Part shown: one piece after another, positions 16,550-24,030 of the stretch
Layout: each line of letters opens with the position of its first letter
How positions within the stretch are numbered: the first letter of the stretch is position 1
DNA from: Caldatribacterium sp964426875
GTDB taxonomy: Bacteria; Atribacterota; Atribacteria; Atribacterales; Caldatribacteriaceae
Length of the DNA: 42,616 nt
Direction of reading: 5' to 3'
NCBI GenBank assembly: GCA_964426875.1
Contig: CAYRSB010000019.1
Location: 1-42,616 of the forward strand
The notes under the pieces: model-generated
Databases searched by the model: none
What the model saw: the letters and a program-made list of their open reading frames with translations, nothing else
What the model was told of the DNA's origin: nothing
Made by a program: the position numbers and the translations under genes

Positions 16550-17228
16550 AGTTTGGGCACCTCACCGGACCTTCTTTTTTCCGCACTGCCTTGGCTACAG
16601 TGGTAGGAACGGCGAGATGACATCCCTGACACATCTCGCCCAGAAGGGGCACGACCACATTCTGAAACTTTTTGCGTAGCTCTTCGTAACGGGAGAGAAG
16701 CTCGGGAAAGAGAGACGCAGCTACATTTTTTCGGTCTTCCTCAAGGAGCGTCAGCTCTTCTCCTAAGGAAACGATTTCGGCCTCCAGAGAGGAGATATCA
16801 CGTGCTATGACCTCTTTTCTCTCTTGGAAAGCCTGGGTTTTTTTGTGGAATTCCTTCTGAAGGTCTTCGAGTCTTTCCATCTCAAGGAGTATCTCATCTT
16901 CCAGGGCATTCTTCGTTTCCTCAAATTTTTTCATGGTTTTTTCCCACTGGGTAAGTTCTTTGGAAGAGGTGATTTCCCCACTGTAGAGTTTGTTTTTCAT
17001 CGCTGTCAGTTTCTCTTCGACTTCTTTGAGCTCGAGCTCTTTCCTGGCCAGAGCAAGACGAGCCTTCTCGAGGTTCTGCTTGAGAAGGGCGAGTTCCTCT
17101 TCCATCTTTTTTCTTTCCGTCTCCAGAGCATCGCGCTCTTTTGCTCTTTTTGCCGCTTTCTGTTTTAGGGTGTCTCCTTTGGAGTCTATTTCCTGGAGCC
17201 TTTGGAGGAGTTCTAAAGCTTCACTCAT
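16530..17228 (-). CDS. Coiled-coil protein with C-terminal C4 zinc ribbon
   Basis: A 232-residue cytoplasmic protein. Residues about 5-175 are a long, highly charged coiled-coil hairpin (Glu/Lys/Leu-rich heptads). The last 35 residues contain a zinc ribbon with CQGC and CPNC pairs. This architecture is the family formerly DUF164 (zinc-ribbon, CdsZ-like), found next to nif3 and rnhA in many bacteria and linked to RNA or cell-division functions; the exact role is not established here. Start ATG overlaps the stop of nif3 (ATGA), and its end overlaps rnhA, so all three form one translational unit. Confidence 0.88.
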   Translation of the reverse strand: MSEALELLQRLQEIDSKGDTLKQKAAKRAKERDALETERKKMEEELALLKQNLEKARLALARKELELKEVEEKLTAMKNKLYSGEITSSKELTQWEKTMKKFEETKNALEDEILLEMERLEDLQKEFHKKTQAFQERKEVIARDISSLEAEIVSLGEELTLLEEDRKNVAASLFPELLSRYEELRKKFQNVVVPLLGEMCQGCHLAVPTTVAKAVRKKEGPVRCPNCGRFLL

Positions 17229-18316
17229 AACCTCTCTTCCTCAAAGGAGATTTCCACCTCAAGATTCTCCCGTTTTGCCCTTTCTTTAAGAGATTCGGCA
17301 ATTTCCCGAAGCGCTCGCCGTTCTCCCTCACCGTGAGGGAGGTTGAGGTAGGCAATGCCGTAAAGGCTCAAAGTCTCGATGTCGTGGTGAGTAAGATCAC
17401 CGCTCACGAAGAGATCAGGCCGCTCCTTAAGGACCCAAGACATGGTGCTCCTTCCACTTCCCGGACAGAGGGCAATTTTTATAAAGCTTTTGTTTTCTTT
17501 GTCTTTGAGCAGAGTGTAGGGAACCCCAAGACGAGAGAATCTCTCTTCCAGTGTCTCCCAGGAAAGAGGATCGGGGAGAGTCACCACTCTTCCGATTCCG
17601 GCTCTACTCGGGACATGGAGGGGGTACACGTCCACAACGGGTTCCTCATAGGGATGGGCCCTGATGAGAGCTTCAACAGCTTTTCCAAGACGAAGTGATT
17701 CGACTTCTACCTCCACCCGGACTTCCTCGACCTTTTCTCTGTATCCCGGAGTACCGATAAAGGGATGCGCTTCCTCCCCAGGAAGAAAGGTCCCGGTTCC
17801 AGAAAGGAAGAAAGCGCATTCTCGGTAATTGCCTATGGTTCCTGCTCCCTGCTCAAAGAGGATCTGAAGGACCTCTTCGAGGTGAGACGGTGGGACGAAG
17901 GTGACGATCTTGTACTTTTTGAGGTGGGTGAGGGGAACAAGGGGTTTTTTGAACCCCTGAAGCTCAAGAAGTTTGACCCACTGGTCGGCAATTCCCCCCT
18001 CAAGGACGTCGAGGTTGGTATGATGGGCCAAGAGGGAGGTTCCCCGAGAGTACAGTCCCTCAAGCATCACAAAAAGAGGGTCCTCACAGGAGAGCCTTGG
18101 TAGTGGTTCCCAGAGGGGAGGGTGGTGGAGGTAGAGGAAGTCGAAGTTTTGTTCTGTGGCTTTCTGGAAAACCTTGGGATTGAGCTCCAGGGCGATGAGG
18201 ATTTTTTCTACAGTGTTTTTGGCCTGGATTTGGAGACCGCTGTGATCTTCAGGGAGGGCAAAGGAAGGAGGAAAAGACTCTTCAAAGAATTCAATCACTC
18301 TGCGTAGCGGTTCCAT
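17225..18316 (-). CDS. Nif3-like dinuclear metal center protein
   Basis: A 363-residue member of the Nif3/YbgI (GTP cyclohydrolase 1 type 2) family of hexameric, two-metal proteins. Metal-binding landmarks are DHSGLQI near residue 23, LYLHHPPLW near 54-62, LLAHHTNLD near 85-92 and SGDLTHHD with GERRALRE toward the C-terminus. An inserted PII/CutA-like domain (about 120-240, with HPYEEP) makes it the longer variant. ATG 18316 is used because GGAGGA sits a few bases upstream; upstream in-frame codons run through tRNA-Met. Function of the family is unsettled. It is the first gene of the minus-strand array after the tRNA. Confidence 0.92.
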   Translation of the reverse strand: MEPLRRVIEFFEESFPPSFALPEDHSGLQIQAKNTVEKILIALELNPKVFQKATEQNFDFLYLHHPPLWEPLPRLSCEDPLFVMLEGLYSRGTSLLAHHTNLDVLEGGIADQWVKLLELQGFKKPLVPLTHLKKYKIVTFVPPSHLEEVLQILFEQGAGTIGNYRECAFFLSGTGTFLPGEEAHPFIGTPGYREKVEEVRVEVEVESLRLGKAVEALIRAHPYEEPVVDVYPLHVPSRAGIGRVVTLPDPLSWETLEERFSRLGVPYTLLKDKENKSFIKIALCPGSGRSTMSWVLKERPDLFVSGDLTHHDIETLSLYGIAYLNLPHGEGERRALREIAESLKERAKRENLEVEISFEEERL

Positions 18317-18339
18317 CGTTCCTCCGGTAGCGGAAAGAG

Positions 18340-18414
18340 TGGTGGGTCCACCCGGATTCGAACCAGGGACCGACCGGTTATGAGCCGGCTGCTCTACCGC
18401 TGAGCTATGGACCC
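18340..18414 (-). tRNA. tRNA with CAT anticodon (Met; Ile2 not excluded)
   Basis: Minus strand, acceptor GGGTCCA/TGGACCC, D-arm GCTC/GAGC, anticodon stem CCGGC... with loop CTCATAA giving CAT, T-loop TTCGAAT, discriminator A and an encoded CCA (plus 18340-18342). A CAT anticodon means methionine, or isoleucine if the C34 is modified to lysidine. The 5' G-C pair rules out initiator tRNA. Confidence 0.92.
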
Positions 18415-18427
18415 ACAGGCAGAAGAA

Positions 18428-18457
18428 AATATACCATATATTGGGGGTTTTCTTCAA
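18428..18457 (-). promoter_or_regulatory. Promoter of the tRNA-Met/nif3 array
   Basis: Minus strand TTGAAG (plus 18452-18457), 18-bp spacer, extended -10 TGGTATATT (TATATT at plus 18428-18433), 14 bp before the tRNA. It probably drives tRNA, nif3, zinc-ribbon and rnhA together. Confidence 0.6.
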
Positions 18458-18588
18458 GAGCCTGTGGTACGACTTAGAGGTGGGAGAGTCGTTTGTGGCA
18501 ATTCTTCTGCTTACACCCCAAAATGGGCAAAATTGCCTGAACTCCTGCAGGCCTGAAGCTTTTACCTTGTAATGAAAAATTGTTCTCT

Positions 18589-19148
18589 GGGTCTTGACAA
18601 AAATTTCTGAGAACGTTATCATACTTTAGAAGGGAGATTTTATGGAGAAGAGAACCGTAACCATTAAAGACGTTGCCAAGGAAGCGAGAGTTTCCGTAGC
18701 CACAGCGAGTAGGGCCTTAGGGAACTATGGGTATGTGAGCAACGAGGCACGCCGAAAAGTTCTCGAGGCAGCGAGAAAGCTCAACTATAACCATAATCTT
18801 GTTGCTAAAAGTCTTCGTACCCGCCGTACCCTCACCATAGGGTACCTTTTGCCGGACATCACAAACCCTTTCTATGCCGGCATTGCCCGAGGGATTCAAG
18901 ATGTTGCCTTTGAACAGGGGTACAGTGTGGTTATCTGTAATAATGATAACGATACCACAAAAACGGAGCGCTTCTTGAAAATGTTTATCCGCAACCGGGT
19001 GGACGGGATTATTTACTCCACGCCCTTTAACCAGGCACTCGAGGAAATGGTGGGGATGGCCATAAAAAGCGGGATTCCTGTGGTGAATTGCTATGGTTCC
19101 ACCCGAGTACCAGCCTTAGATGTGGTGACTGGTGATGCCGAGGGAGGT
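18589..19148 (+). repeat. 560-bp direct repeat, copy A
   Basis: I find no difference by eye between this stretch and 27841-28400 (offset 9252). It covers the promoter, operator, ribosome site and the first ~169 codons of a LacI-family gene. Identity ends abruptly on both sides. Confidence 0.9.
18594..18622 (+). promoter_or_regulatory. Promoter with LacI-type operator (module 2)
   Basis: TTGACA (18594-18599), 17 bp, TATCAT (18617-18622). Within the spacer and -10 lies TGAGAACGTTATCA (18608-18621), an almost perfect inverted repeat with central CG, the classic LacI-family operator form. Binding there would block RNA polymerase, so autoregulation of lacI is likely. Confidence 0.75.
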
Positions 19149-19670
19149 GTTACAAGACAGTTCGATACCTCCTTGGACTCGGTCATCGGAAAATCGCTTT
19201 CCTTAAAGTGAGGGAAAGTGGTATTAGTAAGCGGCGCTTTGAGGGTTGCAGAAGGGCTTTGGAGGAATTTGGAATCGAGATATCATCTGACTTTCTGGTT
19301 GATGTGGGTGATTACTCCCAGGAAAGTGGATATTTTGGAGCCAAGGCTCTTTTGAGTTGTCAAGAGTTTCCCACTGCAATTTTTGCCTTTAATGAGCAGC
19401 TTGCCATTGGAGCCTTGAAAGCCGCTCCTGAAAGTGGGCTTAGAGTTCCCAAGGATCTCTCTCTTGTGGGGGTCGATGATGTTATCGGCGAGGTGCTTCA
19501 GCCACCTTTAACGAGTGTCCGAATCCCTACATACGAGGCGGGTGAGACCGCGACGATGCTTATTTTTGAACGAATTGTAGGAAATGTGTCAAATACCTCG
19601 TGAGGTTGTGCTTGAGGAAAAACTCATTGTGCGGGATTCAACTACCCGGGTGAATGGCACAAGAAAGTGA
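18642..19670 (+). pseudogene. LacI-family regulator (module 2), frameshifted twice
   Basis: Encodes a LacI helix-turn-helix (VTIKDVAKEARVSVATASRA), hinge and sugar-sensor domain. The first ~169 codons are identical to the regulator at 27894. At 19148, exactly where the identity ends, one base is missing (GGT-GTTAC versus GGTTGC in the other copy) and the frame closes at 19211. Sense resumes one frame over (CYKTVRYLLGLGHRKIAFL) and runs to about 19590. A second one-base loss near AAATACC closes the frame at 19603, and the true C-terminus (PREVVLEEKLIVRDS) reaches a TGA at 19668-19670. Both lesions are consistent with homopolymer shortening or with a mis-joined repeat. If functional, it would control the importer genes 129 bases downstream. 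Confidence 0.8.
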
Positions 19671-19798
19671 TGGGAGAGGTAGCAGGATAGTCGAATGCCT
19701 AGATTTCCTGCCATAGGTACGGCGAGATGAATCCTCGAGGAACAACTCATGGTGAGGTTCCCAGTACGGGCCTTGAAGGGTGAAAAGGAGGTGGTGGC

Positions 19799-20659
19799 AT
19801 GAGCCCAAGAAGGAAATCACTGTTCTGGCTTCTTATCTTCCCCCTTTCTCTTTTCTTTGTAAGTCATACGATTCCTTTTTTCTACGGTGTGCGCTTTTCT
19901 TTTTTTGACTCTTTTAATCGTTTTGTAGGGCTGAAAAACTATGCGCATCTTTTCCAAGACAGGGCTTTTTGGAATGCTCTTGGTTTTACTCTTCTTTACG
20001 CTGGGGTAGTAGCCTGTGCTATGACTTTCTTGGGTTTATTTGTTGGTATTTTTATTAACTCCTTGGAAGTAGAACAAGGAGTGGCAAAGTCGATCCTCCT
20101 TATTCCGTGGGCTATTTCTTTAACAGCATGGGGCCTTCTTTCGCAGATCGCTCTGAGCCAACAGTTTGGTATCGTAAATCACTTTCTCTTGCGTTTTGGG
20201 TTTATTAGTCAGAGGTTATCCTGGCTTGGAGAACCAACTTTAGCAAGGATATCTGTTATTCTCGCTCGGATTTATAAAGATGTCTGGTTCAGTGGCCTTC
20301 TTTTCCTTGCAGCCCGCCAAAATATTCCTCTTGAATTGTATGAAGAAAGCAGTCTCTCTGGGGCAAGACCTTTGCAGAATCTATGGTATATTACCCTGCC
20401 TATTTTGCGCCCTGCAATGCTGTATATTGGGGTTATCCTTTTTGTTTTTGCACTTCAAGATTTTGATCTTATCTATGCCTTAACGGGAGGGGGTCCTGGT
20501 TTTGCCACGGAAGTAGTTTCCGTCAACATATATCGCCATGGCATGCGCTATGGGAATTATGAATACGGTATGGCTACAGCCGTGATTTGGAGTGCCATGA
20601 TTCTTGCCTTTGTAGCGCTTATCTTTGCTCCTTTGCAAAGGAGGGTAATCGAGAGTTGA
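19799..20659 (+). CDS. Sugar ABC transporter permease, MalF-type
   Basis: A 286-residue inner-membrane protein with six hydrophobic segments; the first (about 8-28) follows a basic N-terminus. The EAA loop reads YEESSLSGARPLQNLWYITL and is followed by the LPILRP turn and the ALTGGGPGFATE loop typical of MalF/UgpA permeases. ATG 19799 has AAGGAGG upstream. The stop overlaps the start of the next permease (TTGA). Together with the permease and binding protein it forms the importer of module 2; no ATPase gene is present here, so an ATPase encoded elsewhere (as with MsmK) must serve it. Confidence 0.93.
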   Translation: MSPRRKSLFWLLIFPLSLFFVSHTIPFFYGVRFSFFDSFNRFVGLKNYAHLFQDRAFWNALGFTLLYAGVVACAMTFLGLFVGIFINSLEVEQGVAKSILLIPWAISLTAWGLLSQIALSQQFGIVNHFLLRFGFISQRLSWLGEPTLARISVILARIYKDVWFSGLLFLAARQNIPLELYEESSLSGARPLQNLWYITLPILRPAMLYIGVILFVFALQDFDLIYALTGGGPGFATEVVSVNIYRHGMRYGNYEYGMATAVIWSAMILAFVALIFAPLQRRVIES

Positions 20660-21495
20660 GGCGAAAAAGACTCCGAAACATTGAAAAGGTGTTAAAAGTT
20701 TTGGGCTTTGCCATCATTTGTGTGCTTACGCTTTTTCCCTTATACTGGATGATCACTGTTTCACTTCTTCCTGAAAGAGAAGTTATAAAATCTAACCCTC
20801 ATCTTTTCCCCTTACCTCGGGTTGCGACTCTCAAATCCTACCAAGAAATATTTACTAAATATGAGGTGCCCAAGTATCTGCTGAATTCTGTATTGATCGT
20901 TCTTCTTGCTTCTGTAATTACCCTTTTTCCAAGTTTTGCCGTTGCTTATGCCTTGGTAAAACACCGCTTTCGTTTTAAGCGCTTTCTGCTTTATTTGATC
21001 CTCTGGCTCATTACACTCCCTTGGGTGATTTATGTTTTGCCCATTTTCCTTATTGTCAGCCCTTTAGGGCTTTTAGATACACACCTTCTCATGATTCTCC
21101 TTTACGGCTTCAGCGGTATTCCCCTTTTTTCATGGTTTGCAAGCCCCTACGTACATGCATTTCCTGATGAGCTTATCGACGCTGGGCGATTAGACGGTTG
21201 CAGTGAGTGGGGAGTTGTGGTGCGGATTGTCCTTCCTGCTCTGAAGAACGCCCTTATTGCTCTCTTTATACTGCGTTTTGTTTGGGCATATAATGATTTG
21301 CTGTACTCCCTTTGCTTTACCTTTCACCGAGCTAAAATGATTATGCCTGCTCTCCTTGAATTCCCAGGTTATCTCGATATCCCCTATGCCAAAATGGCAG
21401 CAGGGGGCTTCATCGCTGTTCTTCCTATTCTCGTGATTGTTGTTGTTTTCCAAAAGTATGTCGTGAGTGGACTTGTAGGTCAGACTTTCAAGTGA
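20656..21495 (+). CDS. Sugar ABC transporter permease, MalG-type
   Basis: A 279-residue inner-membrane protein with six membrane segments. The EAA-type loop reads DELIDAGRLDGCSEWGVVVRI, then VLPALKNAL, which fits MalG/UgpE. TTG 20656 is chosen because it overlaps the upstream stop by four bases with AAGGAGGG ten bases before it, and the product begins with a basic stretch (MRRKRLRNIEK) as is normal; an ATG at 20587 would overlap the upstream gene widely. Partner of the permease at 19799. The gene ends in the GLVGQTFK tail common to this family. Confidence 0.92.
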   Translation: MRRKRLRNIEKVLKVLGFAIICVLTLFPLYWMITVSLLPEREVIKSNPHLFPLPRVATLKSYQEIFTKYEVPKYLLNSVLIVLLASVITLFPSFAVAYALVKHRFRFKRFLLYLILWLITLPWVIYVLPIFLIVSPLGLLDTHLLMILLYGFSGIPLFSWFASPYVHAFPDELIDAGRLDGCSEWGVVVRIVLPALKNALIALFILRFVWAYNDLLYSLCFTFHRAKMIMPALLEFPGYLDIPYAKMAAGGFIAVLPILVIVVVFQKYVVSGLVGQTFK

Positions 21496-21510
21496 AGTTG
21501 ATAGGAGGTG

Positions 21511-21564
21511 ATGTTTCATGTGAAATGTTGTAAGTGTTTCTTCTGTACGGGTAGTATCCTTTAA
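21511..21564 (+). other. Possible 17-residue Cys-rich leader ORF
   Basis: Between the permease and the binding-protein gene, an AGGAGGTG site sits against ATG 21511, starting a short frame MFHVKCCKCFFCTGSIL with four cysteines in eight residues. The ribosome site is unusually close to the ATG. It may be chance. Confidence 0.2.
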
Positions 21565-21588
21565 ATCAACGAAGGGAGGGCGAGTCTT

Positions 21589-22857
21589 GTGAAAAAAGTG
21601 TGGATAATTACTTTTATTCTGATGTGGATCGTAGGAGTGGAAAGTGTGGCAGGGGCGCAGCGGATTGTTTTCTACATTCCTGCCTGGGGTGTGGAGCAGG
21701 GGGAAAAGGTCGTTGCGCTCTTTGAACAGGAGAATCCTGGAACAAAGATTGAGATCATTAGAGGTCCTTCTACCTGGGATGAGCACGTTGGCCGAATGTC
21801 ACTTTGGATCAAGACGAAGTATGCTGGGGTGGATGTTCTCTATGAAGATGACGTATTTACTCTCGATGGTGCTTACGCCGGCGTATGGGAAGATCTCACT
21901 CCTTATCTTTCAGAAGCAGAACTCGCAGACCTTGTTGATCTTCAGAAAGAATATATGCAACTCCATGGAGGAGTTTATCGAATTCCCTGGTGGAATGGAA
22001 TGAGTTACATGTACTACCGTAAAGACCTTTTTGAAGAAGAGGGAGTCACCCCACCTCAAACCTGGGAAGAACTTATTGAGATAGGCAAGCGATTTGTTCG
22101 AGATACGACTGGAGATGGCACACCTGACCAGTGGGGTTATGTGACCCAAGGAACGCCTGGAGAGATGTATAACAACTTCTGCGAATTTCTGTACCAAGCA
22201 GGTGGAGAAGAGTGGGAACTTGCCCCCAATGGAGTCCCAGACGCAAGGGCCAAACAGGCTCTTGAGTTTATGACCGAGCTTTATCAGAGTACGGCTCCGC
22301 CTGCGCTTTCTGCCATTGGCTATGATGAGAGTCGAGGTCTCTTCCGGGAAGGGAAAGTAGCCATGCTTCGTGATTGGGCAGAAATGGGGCGTATTGCGGC
22401 AACTGAGGGACTGCAAGATGTTATAGGAGTTATGAACTTTCCTGCCGGCCCTGCTGGTCCTTATGGTATTGGACACTGCTGGGGTGTGGTGGTCAATAAG
22501 TATGGCGCAAATTTCAAAGCAAACAAGGATGAAGTAATTAAGTTTGTCCGTTTCATGCTTCGACCAGATGTTCACAGGCTCACTGCAGTGTATGAAGGAC
22601 CGGCGCTGAATTCAGTACTGGCTAGTGAGGAATATATGAGCGAACTAGCAAAGGAGAACGTTGTTATTCCTTACTTTAGGGAGTTTCTCAAGTACAGGAA
22701 AGTGCGAAGCTTTCCGCCTGGTCAAGCCACACCTTACCATGAAGGGATTGGGAGGATCGTGACAAAGACGGCAATCACTCGCGAGCAAGGTATAGACGAC
22801 GCTCTTGTTGAACTTCAGAGGTGGATTGATCCATTGATCGAACCGTTTAAGAAGTGA
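21589..22857 (+). CDS. Sugar ABC transporter substrate-binding protein (MalE/UgpB-like)
   Basis: A 422-residue exported binding protein of extracellular solute-binding family 1. A signal peptide spans residues 1-21 (KKVWIITFILMWIVGVES, cleavage near AGA|QR). The N-lobe has EQENPGTKIEIIRGPSTWDEH and the hinge region has WGYVTQGTPGEMYNNF. The C-lobe carries AMLRDWAEMGR and the usual VNKYGANFKANKDEVIKFVRF helix. It delivers an oligosaccharide or polyol to the two permeases upstream. GTG 21589 follows GAAGGGAGGG. A 50-bp palindrome starts two bases after the stop and separates it from the UroD-like pair. Confidence 0.92.
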   Translation: MKKVWIITFILMWIVGVESVAGAQRIVFYIPAWGVEQGEKVVALFEQENPGTKIEIIRGPSTWDEHVGRMSLWIKTKYAGVDVLYEDDVFTLDGAYAGVWEDLTPYLSEAELADLVDLQKEYMQLHGGVYRIPWWNGMSYMYYRKDLFEEEGVTPPQTWEELIEIGKRFVRDTTGDGTPDQWGYVTQGTPGEMYNNFCEFLYQAGGEEWELAPNGVPDARAKQALEFMTELYQSTAPPALSAIGYDESRGLFREGKVAMLRDWAEMGRIAATEGLQDVIGVMNFPAGPAGPYGIGHCWGVVVNKYGANFKANKDEVIKFVRFMLRPDVHRLTAVYEGPALNSVLASEEYMSELAKENVVIPYFREFLKYRKVRSFPPGQATPYHEGIGRIVTKTAITREQGIDDALVELQRWIDPLIEPFKK

Positions 22858-22858
22858 T

Positions 22859-22908
22859 TCCATTGCAGGCGCTTCGCTTTAAGGTTAAAGCGAAGCGCCT
22901 GCAATGGA
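22859..22908. repeat. 50-bp near-perfect palindrome after the binding-protein gene
   Basis: Arms of 24 bases (starting TCCATTGCAGGCGCTTCGCT) around a two-base centre GG pair exactly, starting two bases after the stop codon. It has no T-tract, so it is more likely an RNA stabiliser or processing site that favours high levels of binding protein over the downstream enzymes, or a protein-binding site. Confidence 0.75.
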
Positions 22909-22935
22909 GATCCTTTGTGGTAAGGAGGAATACTG

Positions 22936-24030
22936 ATGACCCCTCGCGAGCGAGTTCTTGCAGCTATAAGCCACGAGAAGGTTGACAGGGTTCCTTGCGA
23001 TTTCTGGGGAACGCCAGAGGTCATCACAATGCTCAAGAAACATCTTGGAGTTAGCGAAGAGCTTGAACTCTGGGAAAAGCTTGACATTGACAAAATCGTC
23101 GATCTTACTCCCTATCATACTTTGGGTGTACCTTTACCTCCTTTCTTTTACAGGGGGCCTCGCTGTGAGCAAAATCAAGATATATGGGGAGTAAGTTATA
23201 TCCCTCAAGAGTATAACGGAGGAGTGTATTGGGAGATCAATTACAATCCGTTGGCATCAATAGATACTGTAGAAGAGGTTGAAAACAATTATACCTTTCC
23301 CAAAGTGGACTGGTTTGATTTTTCCTATTTTTCCTTTCTTTTCAGAGGGCAAGTGGTGAAGTATAGGTACTATGCTATAAAGTGTGGTTACATTTCTCCG
23401 CTTCATGTCTACCTTAATCTTCGGGGCATGGAAAAAGGTCTTACGGATTTCGTGGCCAACCGGGAGTATGCTCATTATGTTCTGAAAAGGATTTGTGACT
23501 TTCTGTACTCTTTTCATGAGAAGCTCTTTGAAGCTGGCAGAGGAGTTATTGACATCGCGGAAGTGACCGACGACTTTGGTATGCAGACTGGGCTTCTCAT
23601 TAGCCCCAGCATTTTTGAGGAGTTCTTCCAACACTATTATCGGCGTTTTATTAGGCTTCTCAAGGACTTTGGAATCCGGGTTTTCCACCATGATGACGGA
23701 GCAATTAGTCCCCTTGTCTCCCGACTTGTCGAATTGGGAATAGAGGTACTTAATCCCATTCAGTGGAAACTCCCTGGTATGGATCCTAAGGCGTTGAAGA
23801 ATGATTTTGGTAAAGTTCTTTGTTTTCATGGCGGGGTGGATAACCAAGAAACTCTCCCTTTTGGAAACGCAACTGATGTTGAACGCGAGGTAATGTATCT
23901 CCTTGAAACTCTAGCTGCAGACGGTACTGGATACATCCTTGCTCCATGCCATAATATTCAGCCTATTACTCCTTTGGAAAACATCGTTACCATGTATAAA
24001 ACAGTCCATTACTGGGGAGTTTTGCGATGA
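22936..24030 (+). CDS. UroD-fold protein (methyltransferase/decarboxylase superfamily), first of tandem pair
   Basis: A 364-residue TIM-barrel protein resembling MtaA/CmuA/HemE. The N-terminus (ERVLAAISHEKVDRVPCDFWG) is the family signature. Residues 251-255 read HHDDG, at the position of the zinc-binding H-x-C-G of methyltransferases, and a later CFHGGVDNQETLPFG and APCHNIQPITPLEN match module 1's protein closely (GTIDEQETLPFG, APTHHVQLDTPLEN). The stop overlaps the next start (ATGA). No corrinoid protein gene is nearby. It lies in the importer operon, so its substrate is probably derived from the imported compound. Confidence 0.85.
   Translation: MTPRERVLAAISHEKVDRVPCDFWGTPEVITMLKKHLGVSEELELWEKLDIDKIVDLTPYHTLGVPLPPFFYRGPRCEQNQDIWGVSYIPQEYNGGVYWEINYNPLASIDTVEEVENNYTFPKVDWFDFSYFSFLFRGQVVKYRYYAIKCGYISPLHVYLNLRGMEKGLTDFVANREYAHYVLKRICDFLYSFHEKLFEAGRGVIDIAEVTDDFGMQTGLLISPSIFEEFFQHYYRRFIRLLKDFGIRVFHHDDGAISPLVSRLVELGIEVLNPIQWKLPGMDPKALKNDFGKVLCFHGGVDNQETLPFGNATDVEREVMYLLETLAADGTGYILAPCHNIQPITPLENIVTMYKTVHYWGVLR

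Noticed and set aside
19208..19603. Separate small regulator gene
   Set aside because: It is the C-terminal part of the frameshifted lacI; no own start site or DNA-binding domain.
21496..21588. Promoter TTGTAA-18-TAGTAT before the binding-protein gene
   Set aside because: Both boxes are weak and the gene follows the permease in the same operon; left out as a feature.
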